A stretch of 64,000 nt of DNA from Heligmosomoides polygyrus polygyrus. Lineage: Eukaryota > Nematoda > Chromadorea > Rhabditida > Heligmosomidae. Made by a program: the position numbers and the translations under genes. Below the pieces are notes generated by a model that ran no database searches, had not been told where the DNA came from, and saw only the letters and a list, made by a program, of their open reading frames with translations. The stretch is from contig OX377205.1 in assembly GCA_947396885.1 (NCBI GenBank), forward strand, positions 52,560,676 through 52,624,675, read 5' to 3'. Positions 1-8,819 of this stretch are shown here, piece by piece. Every line of letters starts with the position of its first letter. The first letter of the stretch is position 1.

Positions 1-251
1 TAGCTCGTCGGAACTGCTCCAAGTTGGCTCCGCAGATAAACGTCTTGTCATCCGCAGGATTCGAACCTGCGCCCTCCGAAGAGGACTGCGACCTGAACGC
101 AGCGCCTTAGACCACTCGGCCAGAATGACACATCATTCGCTGACTGCCCTCCCTCTGCCGATCTCGCACTAGTGAGCTACATCGCAGCCAATGAGCACTC
201 GGTCCGTAGCTCGTCGGAACTGCTCCAAGTTGGCTCCGCAGCAAAACGTCT

Positions 252-335
252 TGTCATCCGCAGGATTCGAACCTGCGCCCTCCGAAGTGGACTGCGACCT
301 GAACGCAGCGCCTTAGACCACTCGGCCAGAATGAC
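252..335 (-). tRNA. tRNA-Leu(CAG), S allele
   Basis: The variable arm reads CCAC-TTCG-GAGG, so one of its four base pairs becomes A-A. All other stems and both promoter boxes are intact, so it may still work; LeuRS contacts to this arm vary between eukaryotes. Members (unit starts): 172, 996, 3055, 6761, 8408, 9026, 12527, 15411, 16441, 19119, 32033, 35512, 37366, 54287. Confidence 0.75.
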
Positions 336-457
336 ACACCACCTGCTGACTGCCCTCCCTCTGCCGATCTCGCACTAGTGAGCTACATCGCAGCCAATGA
401 GCACTCGGTCCGTAGCTCGTCGGAACTGCTCCAAGTTGGCTCCGCAGCAAAACGTCT

Positions 458-541
458 TGTCATCCGCAGGATTCGAACCTGCGCCCTCCGAAGAGGACTG
501 CGACCTGAACGCAGCGCCTTAGACCACTCGGTCAGAATGAC
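458..541 (-). pseudogene. tRNA-Leu(CAG), V allele (G10 to A)
   Basis: The gene reads TGACCGAG instead of TGGCCGAG at its A box. This removes the G10-C25 pair of the D stem and the conserved G10 of the A box. The rest of this copy is consensus. I infer reduced transcription or folding, not proven loss. Twenty-eight copies carry the change: 23 lie left of 18.7 kb and five are compound Q+K+V copies at 26520-34092. Confidence 0.6.
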
Positions 542-869
542 ACACCACCAGCTGACTGGCCTCCCTCTGCCGATCTCGCACTAGTGAGCTACATCGCAGC
601 CAATGAGCTCTCGGTCCGTAGCTCGTCGGAACTGCTCCAAGTTGGCTCCGCAGCAAAACGTCTTGTCATCCGCAGGATTCGAACCTGCGCCCTCCGAAGA
701 GGACTGCGACCTGAACGCAGCGCCTTAGACCACTCGGCCAGAATGACACACCACCTGCTGACTGCCCTCCCTCTGCCGATCTCGCACTAGTGAGCTACAT
801 CACTGCCAAAGAGCACTCGGTCCGTAGCTCGTCGGAACTGCTCCAAGTTGGCTCCGCAGATAAACGTCT

Positions 870-953
870 TGTCATCCGCAGGATTCGAACCTGCGCCCTC
901 CGAAGAGGACTGCGACCTGAACGCAGCGCCTTAGACCACTCGGCCAGAATGAC
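870..953 (-). tRNA. tRNA-Leu(CAG), C* allele (weak terminator)
   Basis: The mature sequence is consensus, but the plus-strand gcaaaac has become gataaac, so the minus strand reads GTTTATC and the T4 tract is gone. I find no other TTTT before the end of the next unit on the left. Pol III could read through the spacer into that neighbouring tRNA. Twenty-three copies: the edge copy at 46, then unit starts 790, 6555, 12321, 13557, 15205, 16235, 17471, 18707, 18913, 20355, 20767, 21590, 21996, 23026, 23438, 24261, 24667, 27119, 27942, 28348, 36748, 53669. Confidence 0.85.
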
Positions 954-1487
954 ACATCATTCGCTGACTGCCCTCCCTCTGCCGATCTCGCACTAGTGAG
1001 CTACATCGCAGCCAATGAGCACTCGGTCCGTAGCTCGTCGGAACTGCTCCAAGTTGGCTCCGCAGCAAAACGTCTTGTCATCCGCAGGATTCGAACCTGC
1101 GCCCTCCGAAGTGGACTGCGACCTGAACGCAGCGCCTTAGACCACTCGGCCAGAATGACACACCACCTGCTGACTGCCCTCCCTCTGCCGATCTCGCACT
1201 AGTGAGCTACATCGCAGCCAATGAGCACTCGGTCCGTAGCTCGTCGGAACTGCTCCAAGTTGGCTCCGCAGCAAAACGTCTTGTCATCCGCAGGATTCGA
1301 ACCTGCGCCCTCCGAAGAGGACTGCGACCTGAACGCAGCGCCTTAGACCACTCGGCCAGAATGACACACCACCTGCTGACTGCCCTCCCTCTGCTGATCT
1401 CGCACTAGTGAGCTACATCACTGCCAAAGAGCACTCGGTCCGTAGCTCGTCCGAACTGCTCCAAGTTGGCTCCGCAGCAAAACGTCT

Positions 1488-1571
1488 TGTCATCCGCAGG
1501 ATTCAAACCTGCGCCCTCCGAAGAGGACTGCGACCTGAACGCAGCGCCTTAGACCACTCGGCCAGAATGAC
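1488..1571 (-). pseudogene. tRNA-Leu(CAG), Q allele (C56 to U)
   Basis: The T loop reads TTTGAAT and the B box GGTTTGAATCC. C56 is near-invariant: it forms the G19-C56 tertiary pair and is a key B-box base for TFIIIC. The copy is therefore probably poorly transcribed and poorly folded. Thirty-seven units carry it across the window; many also carry the actgccaaag spacer haplotype. Stems, anticodon and terminator are otherwise normal here. Confidence 0.65.
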
Positions 1572-2104
1572 AAATCATTCGCTGACTGCCCTCCCTCTGC
1601 CAATCTCGCACTAGTGAGCTACATCGCAGCCAATGAGCTCTCGGTCCGTAGCTCGTCGGAACTGCTCCAAGTTGGCTCCGCAGCAAAACGTCTTGTCATC
1701 CGCAGGATTCGAACCTGCGCCCTCCGAAGAGGACTGCGACCTGAACGCAGCGCCTTAGACCACTCGGTCAGAATGACACACCACCAGCTGACTGCCCTCC
1801 CTCTGCCGATCTCGCACTAGTGAGCTACATCGCAGCCAATGAGCACTCGGTCCGTAGCTCGTCGGAACTGCTCCAAGTCGGCTCCGCAGCAAAACTTCTT
1901 GTCATCCGCAGGATTCAAACCTGCGCCCTCCGAAGAGGACTGCGACCTGAACGCAGCGCCTTAGACCACTCGGCCAGAATGACACACCACCTGCTGACTG
2001 CCCTCCCTCTGCCGATCTCGCACTAGTGAGCTACATCACTGCCAAAGAGCACTCGGTCGTAGCTCGTCGGAACTGCTCCAAGTTGGCTCCGCAGCAAAAC
2101 GTCT

Positions 2105-2188
2105 TGTCATCCACAGGATTCGAACCTGCGCCCTCCGAAGAGGACTGCGACCTGAACGCAGCGCCTTAGACCACTCGGCCAGAATGAC
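2105..2188 (-). tRNA. tRNA-Leu(CAG), W allele in a 205 bp unit
   Basis: The T stem ends in a G49-U65 wobble (plus strand ccacagg), which is tolerated, so this is probably functional. The unit lacks one c at ggtccgtag, which places the tRNA one base earlier. Members (unit starts): 2026, 3879, 5320, 7379, 10674, 21385, 24056, 26109, 27737, 29790, 33269. The deletion, the wobble, an actgcc spacer allele and a ccagctg leader allele travel together. Confidence 0.85.
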
Positions 2189-2230
2189 ACACCACCAGCT
2201 GACTGCCCTCCCTCTGCCGATCTCGCACTA

Positions 2231-3466
2231 GTGAGCTACATCGCAGCCAATGAGCACTCGGTCCGTAGCTCGTCCGAACTGCTCCAAGTTGGCTCCGCAG
2301 CAAAACGTCTTGTCATCCGCAGGATTCGAACCTGCGCCCTCCGAAGAGGACTGCGACCTGAACGCAGCGCCTTAGACCACTCGGCCAGAATGACACACCA
2401 CCAGCTGACTGCCCTCCCTCTGCCGATCTCGCACTAGTGAGCTACATCGCAGCCAATGAGCACTCGGTCCGTAGCTCGTCCGAACTGCTCCAAGTTGGCT
2501 CCGCAGCAAAACGTCTTGTCATCCGCAGGATTCGAACCTGCGCCCTCCGAAGAGGACTGCGACCTGAACGCAGCGCCTTAGACCACTCGGTCAGAATGAC
2601 ACACCACCAGCTGACTGCCCTCCCTCTGCCGATCTCGCACTAGTGAGCTACATCGCAGCCAATGAGCACTCGGTCCGTAGCTCGTCGGAACTGCTCCAAG
2701 TTGGCTCCGCAGCAAAACGTCTTGTTATCCGCAGGATTCGAACCTGCGCCCTCCGAAGAGGACTGCGACCTGAACGCAGCGCCTTAGACCACTCGGTCAG
2801 AATGACACACCACCAGCTGACTGCCCTCCCTCTGCCGATCTCGCACTAGTGAGCTACATCGCAGCCAATGAGCACTCGGTCCGTAGCTCGTCGGAACTGC
2901 TCCAAGTTGGCTCCGCAGCAAAACGTCTTGTCATCCGCAGGATTCGAACCTGCGCCCTCCGAAGAGGACTGCGACCTGAACGCAGCGCCTTAGACCACTC
3001 GGCCAGAATGACACATCATTCGCTGACTGCCCTCCCTCTGCCGATCTCGCACTAGTGAGCTACATCGCAGCCAATGAGCACTCGGTCCGTAGCTCGTCGG
3101 AACTGCTCCAAGTTGGCTCCGCAGCAAAACGTCTTGTCATCCGCAGGATTCGAACCTGCGCCCTCCGAAGTGGACTGCGACCTGAACGCAGCGCCTTAGA
3201 CCACTCGGCCAGAATGACACACCACCTGCTGACTGCCCTCCCTCTGCCGATCTCGCACTAGTGAGCTACATCGCAGCCAATGAGCACTCGGTCCGTAGCT
3301 CGTCGGAACTGCTCCAAGTTGGCTCCGCAGCAAAACGTCTTGTCATCCGCAGGATTCGAACCTGCGCCCTCCGAAGAGGACTGCGACCTGAACGCAGCGC
3401 CTTAGACCACTCGGTCAGAATGACACACCACCAGCTGACTGCCCTCCCTCTGCCGATCTCGCACTA
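2231..3466. repeat. Six-unit cassette, copy 1
   Basis: Class order C, V, v, C, S, V. The same six classes and leader alleles occur at 7584-8819, shifted by 5353 bp, except that the first tRNA there has G73. Confidence 0.85.
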
Positions 3467-3468
3467 GT

Positions 3469-3507
3469 GAGCTACATCGCAGCCAATGAGCACTCGGTCC
3501 GTAGCTC
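3469..3507. repeat. Spacer inverted repeat GAGCTAC/GTAGCTC
   Basis: A perfect 7 bp inverted repeat (3469-3475 and 3501-3507) with a 25 bp loop lies in the spacer between the terminator and the unit boundary. It recurs in almost every unit; 205 bp units keep both arms with a 24 bp loop. Exceptions seen: unit 47195 (gttgctc), and units 43530, 45566 and 60453 (atagctc). No function is assigned. Confidence 0.6.
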
Positions 3508-3537
3508 GTCGGAACTGCTCCAAGTTGGCTCCGCAGC

Positions 3538-3541
3538 AAAA
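3538..3541 (-). terminator. Pol III TTTT terminator
   Basis: A run of four T on the minus strand begins five bases (AGACG) after discriminator A73, the usual spacing for a eukaryotic tRNA terminator. In a normal unit it is the only TTTT on this strand. C* units lack it and K units have a second one inside the tRNA. Confidence 0.9.
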
Positions 3542-3557
3542 CGTCTTGTCATCCGCA

Positions 3558-3568
3558 GGATTCGAACC
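3558..3568 (-). promoter_or_regulatory. Pol III B box of the consensus tRNA
   Basis: GGTTCGAATCC matches the B-box consensus GGTTCGANTCC exactly; TFIIIC binds this element. Q alleles change the C at position 56 to T, and copies at 38680 and 55601 change it to A. Confidence 0.93.
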
Positions 3569-3612
3569 TGCGCCCTCCGAAGAGGACTGCGACCTGAACG
3601 CAGCGCCTTAGA

Positions 3613-3623
3613 CCACTCGGCCA
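3613..3623 (-). promoter_or_regulatory. Pol III A box of the consensus tRNA
   Basis: TGGCCGAGTGG (tRNA linear bases 8-18) matches the eukaryotic A-box pattern TRGCNNAGYNGG. It is the internal promoter half nearest the start site. V alleles change its G10 and N alleles change its G18. Confidence 0.9.
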
Positions 3624-4163
3624 GAATGACACACCACCTGCTGACTGCCCTCCCTCTGCCGATCTCGCACTAGTGAGCTACATCACTGCCAAAGAGCACT
3701 CGGTCCGTAGCTCGTCCGAACTGCTCCAAGTTGGCTCCGCAGCAAAACTTCTTGTCATCCGCAGGATTCAAACCTGCGCCCTCCGAAGAGGACTGCGACC
3801 TGAACGCAGCGCCTTAGACCACTCGGCCAGAATGACACACCACCTGCTGACTGCCCTCCCTCTGCCGATCTCGCACTAGTGAGCTACATCACTGCCAAAG
3901 AGCACTCGGTCGTAGCTCGTCGGAACTGCTCCAAGTTGGCTCCGCAGCAAAACGTCTTGTCATCCACAGGATTCGAACCTGCGCCCTCCGAAGAGGACTG
4001 CGACCTGAACGCAGCGCCTTAGACCACTCGGCCAGAATGACACACCACCAGCTGACTGCCCTCCCTCTGCCGATCTCGCACTAGTGAGCTACATCGCAGC
4101 CAATGAGCACTCGGTCCGTAGCTCGTCCGAACTGCTCCAAGTTGGCTCCGCAGCAAAACGTCT

Positions 4164-4247
4164 TGTCATCCGCTGGATTCGAACCTGCGCCCTCCGAAGA
4201 GGACTGCGACCTGAACGCAGCGCCTTAGACCACTCGGCCAGAATGAC
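4164..4247 (-). pseudogene. tRNA-Leu(CAG) with broken T stem
   Basis: A single t at plus-strand ccgctgg makes position 63 A, so A51-A63 cannot pair in the middle of the T stem. The B box itself is intact. I found this change in no other unit. Confidence 0.6.
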
Positions 4248-4575
4248 ACACCACCAGCTGACTGCCCTCCCTCTGCCGATCTCGCACTAGTGAGCTACAT
4301 CGCAGCCAATGAGCACTCGGTCCGTAGCTCGTCCGAACTGCTCCAAGTTGGCTCCGCAGCAAAACGTCTTGTCATCCGCAGGATTCGAACCTGCGCCCTC
4401 CGAAGAGGACTGCGACCTGAACGCAGCGCCTTAGACCACTCGGCCAGAATGACACATCATTCGCTGACTGCCCTCCCTCTGCCGATCTCGCACTAGTGAG
4501 CTACATCGCAGCCAATGAGCACTCGGTCCGTAGCTCGTCGGAACTGCTCCAAGTTGGCTCCGCAGCAAAACGTCT

Positions 4576-4659
4576 TGTTATCCGCAGGATTCGAACCTGC
4601 GCCCTCCGAAGAGGACTGCGACCTGAACGCAGCGCCTTAGACCACTCGGCCAGAATGAC
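4576..4659 (-). pseudogene. tRNA-Leu(CAG), g allele (C3-A70)
   Basis: Plus-strand gttatcc instead of gtcatcc puts A at position 70 opposite C3 in the acceptor stem; the rest is consensus. The same change occurs alone at unit starts 20561, 22202, 23232, 24873, 28554, 36954 and 53875. It occurs together with G10A at 2643, 5937, 7996, 11291, 11703, 14587 and 18295. A single acceptor mismatch may be tolerated, so pseudogene status is uncertain. Confidence 0.5.
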
Positions 4660-4781
4660 ACACCACCTGCTGACTGCCCTCCCTCTGCCGATCTCGCACT
4701 AGTGAGCTACATCGCAGCCAATGAGCACTCGGTCCGTAGCTCGTCGGAACTGCTCCAAGTTGGCTCCGCAGCAAAACGTCT

Positions 4782-4865
4782 TGTCGTCCGCAGGATTCGA
4801 ACCTGCCCCCTCCGAAGAGGACTGCGACCTGAACGCAGCGCCTTAGACCACTCGGCCAGAATGAC
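4782..4865 (-). pseudogene. tRNA-Leu(CAG), P allele (A4-C69, G48)
   Basis: Two linked changes mark this class. The acceptor 3' strand is GGACGAC, giving an A4-C69 mismatch. C48 has become G, which breaks the G15-C48 Levitt pair. Both promoter boxes and the terminator are intact, so it should be transcribed; an acceptor mismatch in a mature tRNA favours decay, which is inference. Sixteen copies (unit starts): 4702, 9644, 13969, 14175, 17883, 18089, 22408, 22614, 25079, 25285, 25491, 28760, 28966, 29172, 37160, 54081. Confidence 0.6.
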
Positions 4866-4987
4866 ACACCACCTGCTGACTCCCCTCCCTCTGCCGATCT
4901 CGCACTAGTGAGCTACATCGCAGCCAATGAGCACTCGGTCCGTAGCTCGTCGGAACTGCTCCAAGTTGGCTCCGCAGCAAAACGTCT

Positions 4988-5071
4988 TGTCATCCGCAGG
5001 ATTCGAACCTGCGCCCTCCGAAGAGGACTTTGACCTGAACGCAGCGCCTTAGACCACTCGGCCAGAATGAC
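4988..5071 (-). pseudogene. tRNA-Leu(CAG), F allele (anticodon stem broken)
   Basis: Plus-strand actttgacc replaces actgcgacc, so the 3' anticodon strand reads CAAAG. C30-A40 and G29-A41 both mismatch, and the five-pair stem cannot form. The CAG anticodon and both promoter boxes are still present. Likely transcribed but not a working tRNA. Confidence 0.8.
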
Positions 5072-7583
5072 AAATCATTCGCTGACTGCCCTCCCTCTGC
5101 CAATCTCGCACTAGTGAGCTACATCGCAGCCAATGAGCACTCGGTCCGTAGCTCGTCCGAACTGCTCCAAGTTGGCTCCGCAGCAAAACGTCTTGTCATC
5201 CGCAGGATTCGAACCTGCGCCCTCCGAAGAGGACTGCGACCTGAACGCAGCGCCTTAGACCACTCGGCCAGAATGACACACCACCTGCTGACTGCCCTCC
5301 CTCTGCCGATCTCGCACTAGTGAGCTACATCACTGCCAAAGAGCACTCGGTCGTAGCTCGTCGGAACTGCTCCAAGTTGGCTCCGCAGCAAAACGTCTTG
5401 TCATCCACAGGATTCGAACCTGCGCCCTCCGAAGAGGACTGCGACCTGAACGCAGCGCCTTAGACCACTCGGCCAGAATGACACACCACCAGCTGACTGC
5501 CCTCCCTCTGCCGATCTCGCACTAGTGAGCTACATCGCAGCCAATGAGCACTCGGTCCGTAGCTCGTCCGAACTGCTCCAAGTTGGCTCCGCAGCAAAAC
5601 GTCTTGTCATCCGCAGGATTCGAACCTGCGCCCTCCGAAGAGGACTGCGACCTGAACGCAGCGCCTTAGACCACTCGGCCAGAATGACACACCACCAGCT
5701 GACTGCCCTCCCTCTGCCGATCTCGCACTAGTGAGCTACATCGCAGCCAATGAGCACTCGGTCCGTAGCTCGTCCGAACTGCTCCAAGTTGGCTCCGCAG
5801 CAAAACGTCTTGTCATCCGCAGGATTCGAACCTGCGCCCTCCGAAGAGGACTGCGACCTGAACGCAGCGCCTTAGACCACTCGGTCAGAATGACACACCA
5901 CCAGCTGACTGCCCTCCCTCTGCCGATCTCGCACTAGTGAGCTACATCGCAGCCAATGAGCACTCGGTCCGTAGCTCGTCGGAACTGCTCCAAGTTGGCT
6001 CCGCAGCAAAACGTCTTGTTATCCGCAGGATTCGAACCTGCGCCCTCCGAAGAGGACTGCGACCTGAACGCAGCGCCTTAGACCACTCGGTCAGAATGAC
6101 ACACCACCAGCTGACTGCCCTCCCTCTGCCGATCTCGCACTAGTGAGCTACATCGCAGCCAATGAGCACTCGGTCCGTAGCTCGTCGGAACTGCTCCAAG
6201 TTGGCTCCGCAGCAAAACGTCTTGTCATCCGCAGGATTCGAACCTGCGCCCTCCGAAGAGGACTGCGACCTGAACGCAGCGCCTTAGACCACTCGGTCAG
6301 AATGACACACCACCAGCTGACTGCCCTCCCTCTGCCGATCTCGCACTAGTGAGCTACATCGCAGCCAATGAGCTCTCGGTCCGTAGCTCGTCGGAACTGC
6401 TCCAAGTTGGCTCCGCAGCAAAACGTCTTGTCATCCGCAGGATTCGAACCTGCGCCCTCCGAAGAGGACTGCGACCTGAACGCAGCGCCTTAGACCACTC
6501 GGCCAGAATGACACACCACCTGCTGACTGCCCTCCCTCTGCCGATCTCGCACTAGTGAGCTACATCACTGCCAAAGAGCACTCGGTCCGTAGCTCGTCGG
6601 AACTGCTCCAAGTTGGCTCCGCAGATAAACGTCTTGTCATCCGCAGGATTCGAACCTGCGCCCTCCGAAGAGGACTGCGACCTGAACGCAGCGCCTTAGA
6701 CCACTCGGCCAGAATGACACATCATTCGCTGACTGCCCTCCCTCTGCCGATCTCGCACTAGTGAGCTACATCGCAGCCAATGAGCACTCGGTCCGTAGCT
6801 CGTCGGAACTGCTCCAAGTTGGCTCCGCAGCAAAACGTCTTGTCATCCGCAGGATTCGAACCTGCGCCCTCCGAAGTGGACTGCGACCTGAACGCAGCGC
6901 CTTAGACCACTCGGCCAGAATGACACACCACCTGCTGACTGCCCTCCCTCTGCCGATCTCGCACTAGTGAGCTACATCGCAGCCAATGAGCACTCGGTCC
7001 GTAGCTCGTCGGAACTGCTCCAAGTTGGCTCCGCAGCAAAACGTCTTGTCATCCGCAGGATTCGAACCTGCGCCCTCCGAAGAGGACTGCGACCTGAACG
7101 CAGCGCCTTAGACCACTCGGCCAGAATGACACACCACCTGCTGACTGCCCTCCCTCTGCTGATCTCGCACTAGTGAGCTACATCACTGCCAAAGAGCACT
7201 CGGTCCGTAGCTCGTCCGAACTGCTCCAAGTTGGCTCCGCAGCAAAACGTCTTGTCATCCGCAGGATTCAAACCTGCGCCCTCCGAAGAGGACTGCGACC
7301 TGAACGCAGCGCCTTAGACCACTCGGCCAGAATGACAAATCATTCGCTGACTGCCCTCCCTCTGCCGATCTCGCACTAGTGAGCTACATCACTGCCAAAG
7401 AGCACTCGGTCGTAGCTCGTCGGAACTGCTCCAAGTTGGCTCCGCAGCAAAACGTCTTGTCATCCACAGGATTCGAACCTGCGCCCTCCGAAGAGGACTG
7501 CGACCTGAACGCAGCGCCTTAGACCACTCGGCCAGAATGACACACCACCAGCTGACTGCCCTCCCTCTGCCGATCTCGCACTA

Positions 7584-8819
7584 GTGAGCTACATCGCAGC
7601 CAATGAGCACTCGGTCCGTAGCTCGTCCGAACTGCTCCAAGTTGGCTCCGCAGCAAAACGTCTCGTCATCCGCAGGATTCGAACCTGCGCCCTCCGAAGA
7701 GGACTGCGACCTGAACGCAGCGCCTTAGACCACTCGGCCAGAATGACACACCACCAGCTGACTGCCCTCCCTCTGCCGATCTCGCACTAGTGAGCTACAT
7801 CGCAGCCAATGAGCACTCGGTCCGTAGCTCGTCCGAACTGCTCCAAGTTGGCTCCGCAGCAAAACGTCTTGTCATCCGCAGGATTCGAACCTGCGCCCTC
7901 CGAAGAGGACTGCGACCTGAACGCAGCGCCTTAGACCACTCGGTCAGAATGACACACCACCAGCTGACTGCCCTCCCTCTGCCGATCTCGCACTAGTGAG
8001 CTACATCGCAGCCAATGAGCACTCGGTCCGTAGCTCGTCGGAACTGCTCCAAGTTGGCTCCGCAGCAAAACGTCTTGTTATCCGCAGGATTCGAACCTGC
8101 GCCCTCCGAAGAGGACTGCGACCTGAACGCAGCGCCTTAGACCACTCGGTCAGAATGACACACCACCAGCTGACTGCCCTCCCTCTGCCGATCTCGCACT
8201 AGTGAGCTACATCGCAGCCAATGAGCACTCGGTCCGTAGCTCGTCGGAACTGCTCCAAGTTGGCTCCGCAGCAAAACGTCTTGTCATCCGCAGGATTCGA
8301 ACCTGCGCCCTCCGAAGAGGACTGCGACCTGAACGCAGCGCCTTAGACCACTCGGCCAGAATGACACATCATTCGCTGACTGCCCTCCCTCTGCCGATCT
8401 CGCACTAGTGAGCTACATCGCAGCCAATGAGCACTCGGTCCGTAGCTCGTCGGAACTGCTCCAAGTTGGCTCCGCAGCAAAACGTCTTGTCATCCGCAGG
8501 ATTCGAACCTGCGCCCTCCGAAGTGGACTGCGACCTGAACGCAGCGCCTTAGACCACTCGGCCAGAATGACACACCACCTGCTGACTGCCCTCCCTCTGC
8601 CGATCTCGCACTAGTGAGCTACATCGCAGCCAATGAGCACTCGGTCCGTAGCTCGTCGGAACTGCTCCAAGTTGGCTCCGCAGCAAAACGTCTTGTCATC
8701 CGCAGGATTCGAACCTGCGCCCTCCGAAGAGGACTGCGACCTGAACGCAGCGCCTTAGACCACTCGGTCAGAATGACACACCACCAGCTGACTGCCCTCC
8801 CTCTGCCGATCTCGCACTA
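7584..8819. repeat. Six-unit cassette, copy 2
   Basis: Counterpart of 2231-3466. The discriminator change at 7664 arose, or was introduced, in this copy only. Confidence 0.85.
7664..7747 (-). tRNA. tRNA-Leu(CAG) with discriminator G73
   Basis: The only departure from consensus in the mature sequence is the discriminator: c at 7664 on the plus strand gives G73 instead of A73. Promoter boxes, all stems, the CAG anticodon and the TTTT terminator are intact, so it should be expressed. In human tRNA-Leu the A73 to G change alone was reported to convert charging from leucine to serine in vitro. If that holds here, this copy could carry serine to CUG codons. A sequencing or consensus error at one base is the simple alternative. 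Confidence 0.75.

Larger units (their letters stand above)
46..2188 (-). tRNA. Block of 11 tRNA-Leu(CAG) copies
   Basis: The window-edge copy is 46-129 (C*). Then unit starts with class (codes in the summary): 172 S, 378 V, 584 C, 790 C*, 996 S, 1202 C, 1408 Q, 1614 V, 1820 Q, 2026 W. The five-unit cassette 584-1613 (C, C*, S, C, Q) recurs at 6349 and closely at 12115 and 16029. Units 1820, 3673 and 10468 share an extra change in the trailer (cttc in place of cgtc, plus strand). Confidence 0.93.
3547..3630 (-). tRNA. tRNA-Leu(CAG), consensus copy
   Basis: The 84 nt sequence folds as a type II eukaryotic leucine tRNA. The acceptor stem GTCATTC pairs with GGATGAC (one T6-G67 wobble) and the discriminator is A73. 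The D arm has GCC/GGC with G18G19. The anticodon stem CTGCG pairs with CGCAG around loop TTCAGGT, giving anticodon CAG (3594-3596), which decodes the CUG leucine codon. The long variable arm is CCTC-TTCG-GAGG, a stem capped by a UUCG loop on a C-G pair. The T stem GCAGG/CCTGC encloses TTCGAAT. No intron and no CCA are encoded. LeuRS would charge it in the cytosol. The same mature sequence occurs in 108 of 312 copies. The fold was done by eye; tRNAscan-SE would give the formal score. Confidence 0.97.
3467..3672 (-). repeat. Representative consensus 206 bp unit
   Basis: This unit carries the commonest state at nearly all variable sites. Reading on the minus strand from its right edge it has: a ~42 bp leader containing a purine-rich stretch (gcagagggagggcag) and no TATA-like element; the tRNA gene at 3547-3630; a five-base trailer; TTTT at 3538-3541; then a ~71 bp spacer to the next unit on the left. 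The spacer contains a 7 bp inverted repeat (3469-3475 and 3501-3507) and the palindrome ccaagttgg. The unit boundary contains the palindrome actagt. No second Pol III gene or protein gene is recognisable in the spacer. Confidence 0.95.
2311..6306 (-). tRNA. Block of 20 tRNA-Leu(CAG) copies
   Basis: Unit starts with class: 2231 C, 2437 V, 2643 v, 2849 C, 3055 S, 3261 V, 3467 C, 3673 Q, 3879 W, 4084 (T-stem A51-A63 mismatch), 4290 C, 4496 g, 4702 P, 4908 F, 5114 C, 5320 W, 5525 C, 5731 V, 5937 v, 6143 V. The series C, V, v appears at both 2231 and 5525, so it moves as a cassette. Confidence 0.93.

Noticed and set aside
252..335. tRNA-Ser instead of tRNA-Leu
   Set aside because: Both are type II, but the anticodon is CAG with U33, the discriminator is A73, and the D arm and anticodon arm are of leucine type. 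Only the three G73 copies raise the question.
3636..3667. G-quadruplex or TATA-type upstream promoter in the tRNA leader
   Set aside because: The purine-rich leader has only two GGG runs on the minus strand and no AT-rich TATA-like element. Leader alleles vary freely (ccacctg, tcattcg, ccagctg).
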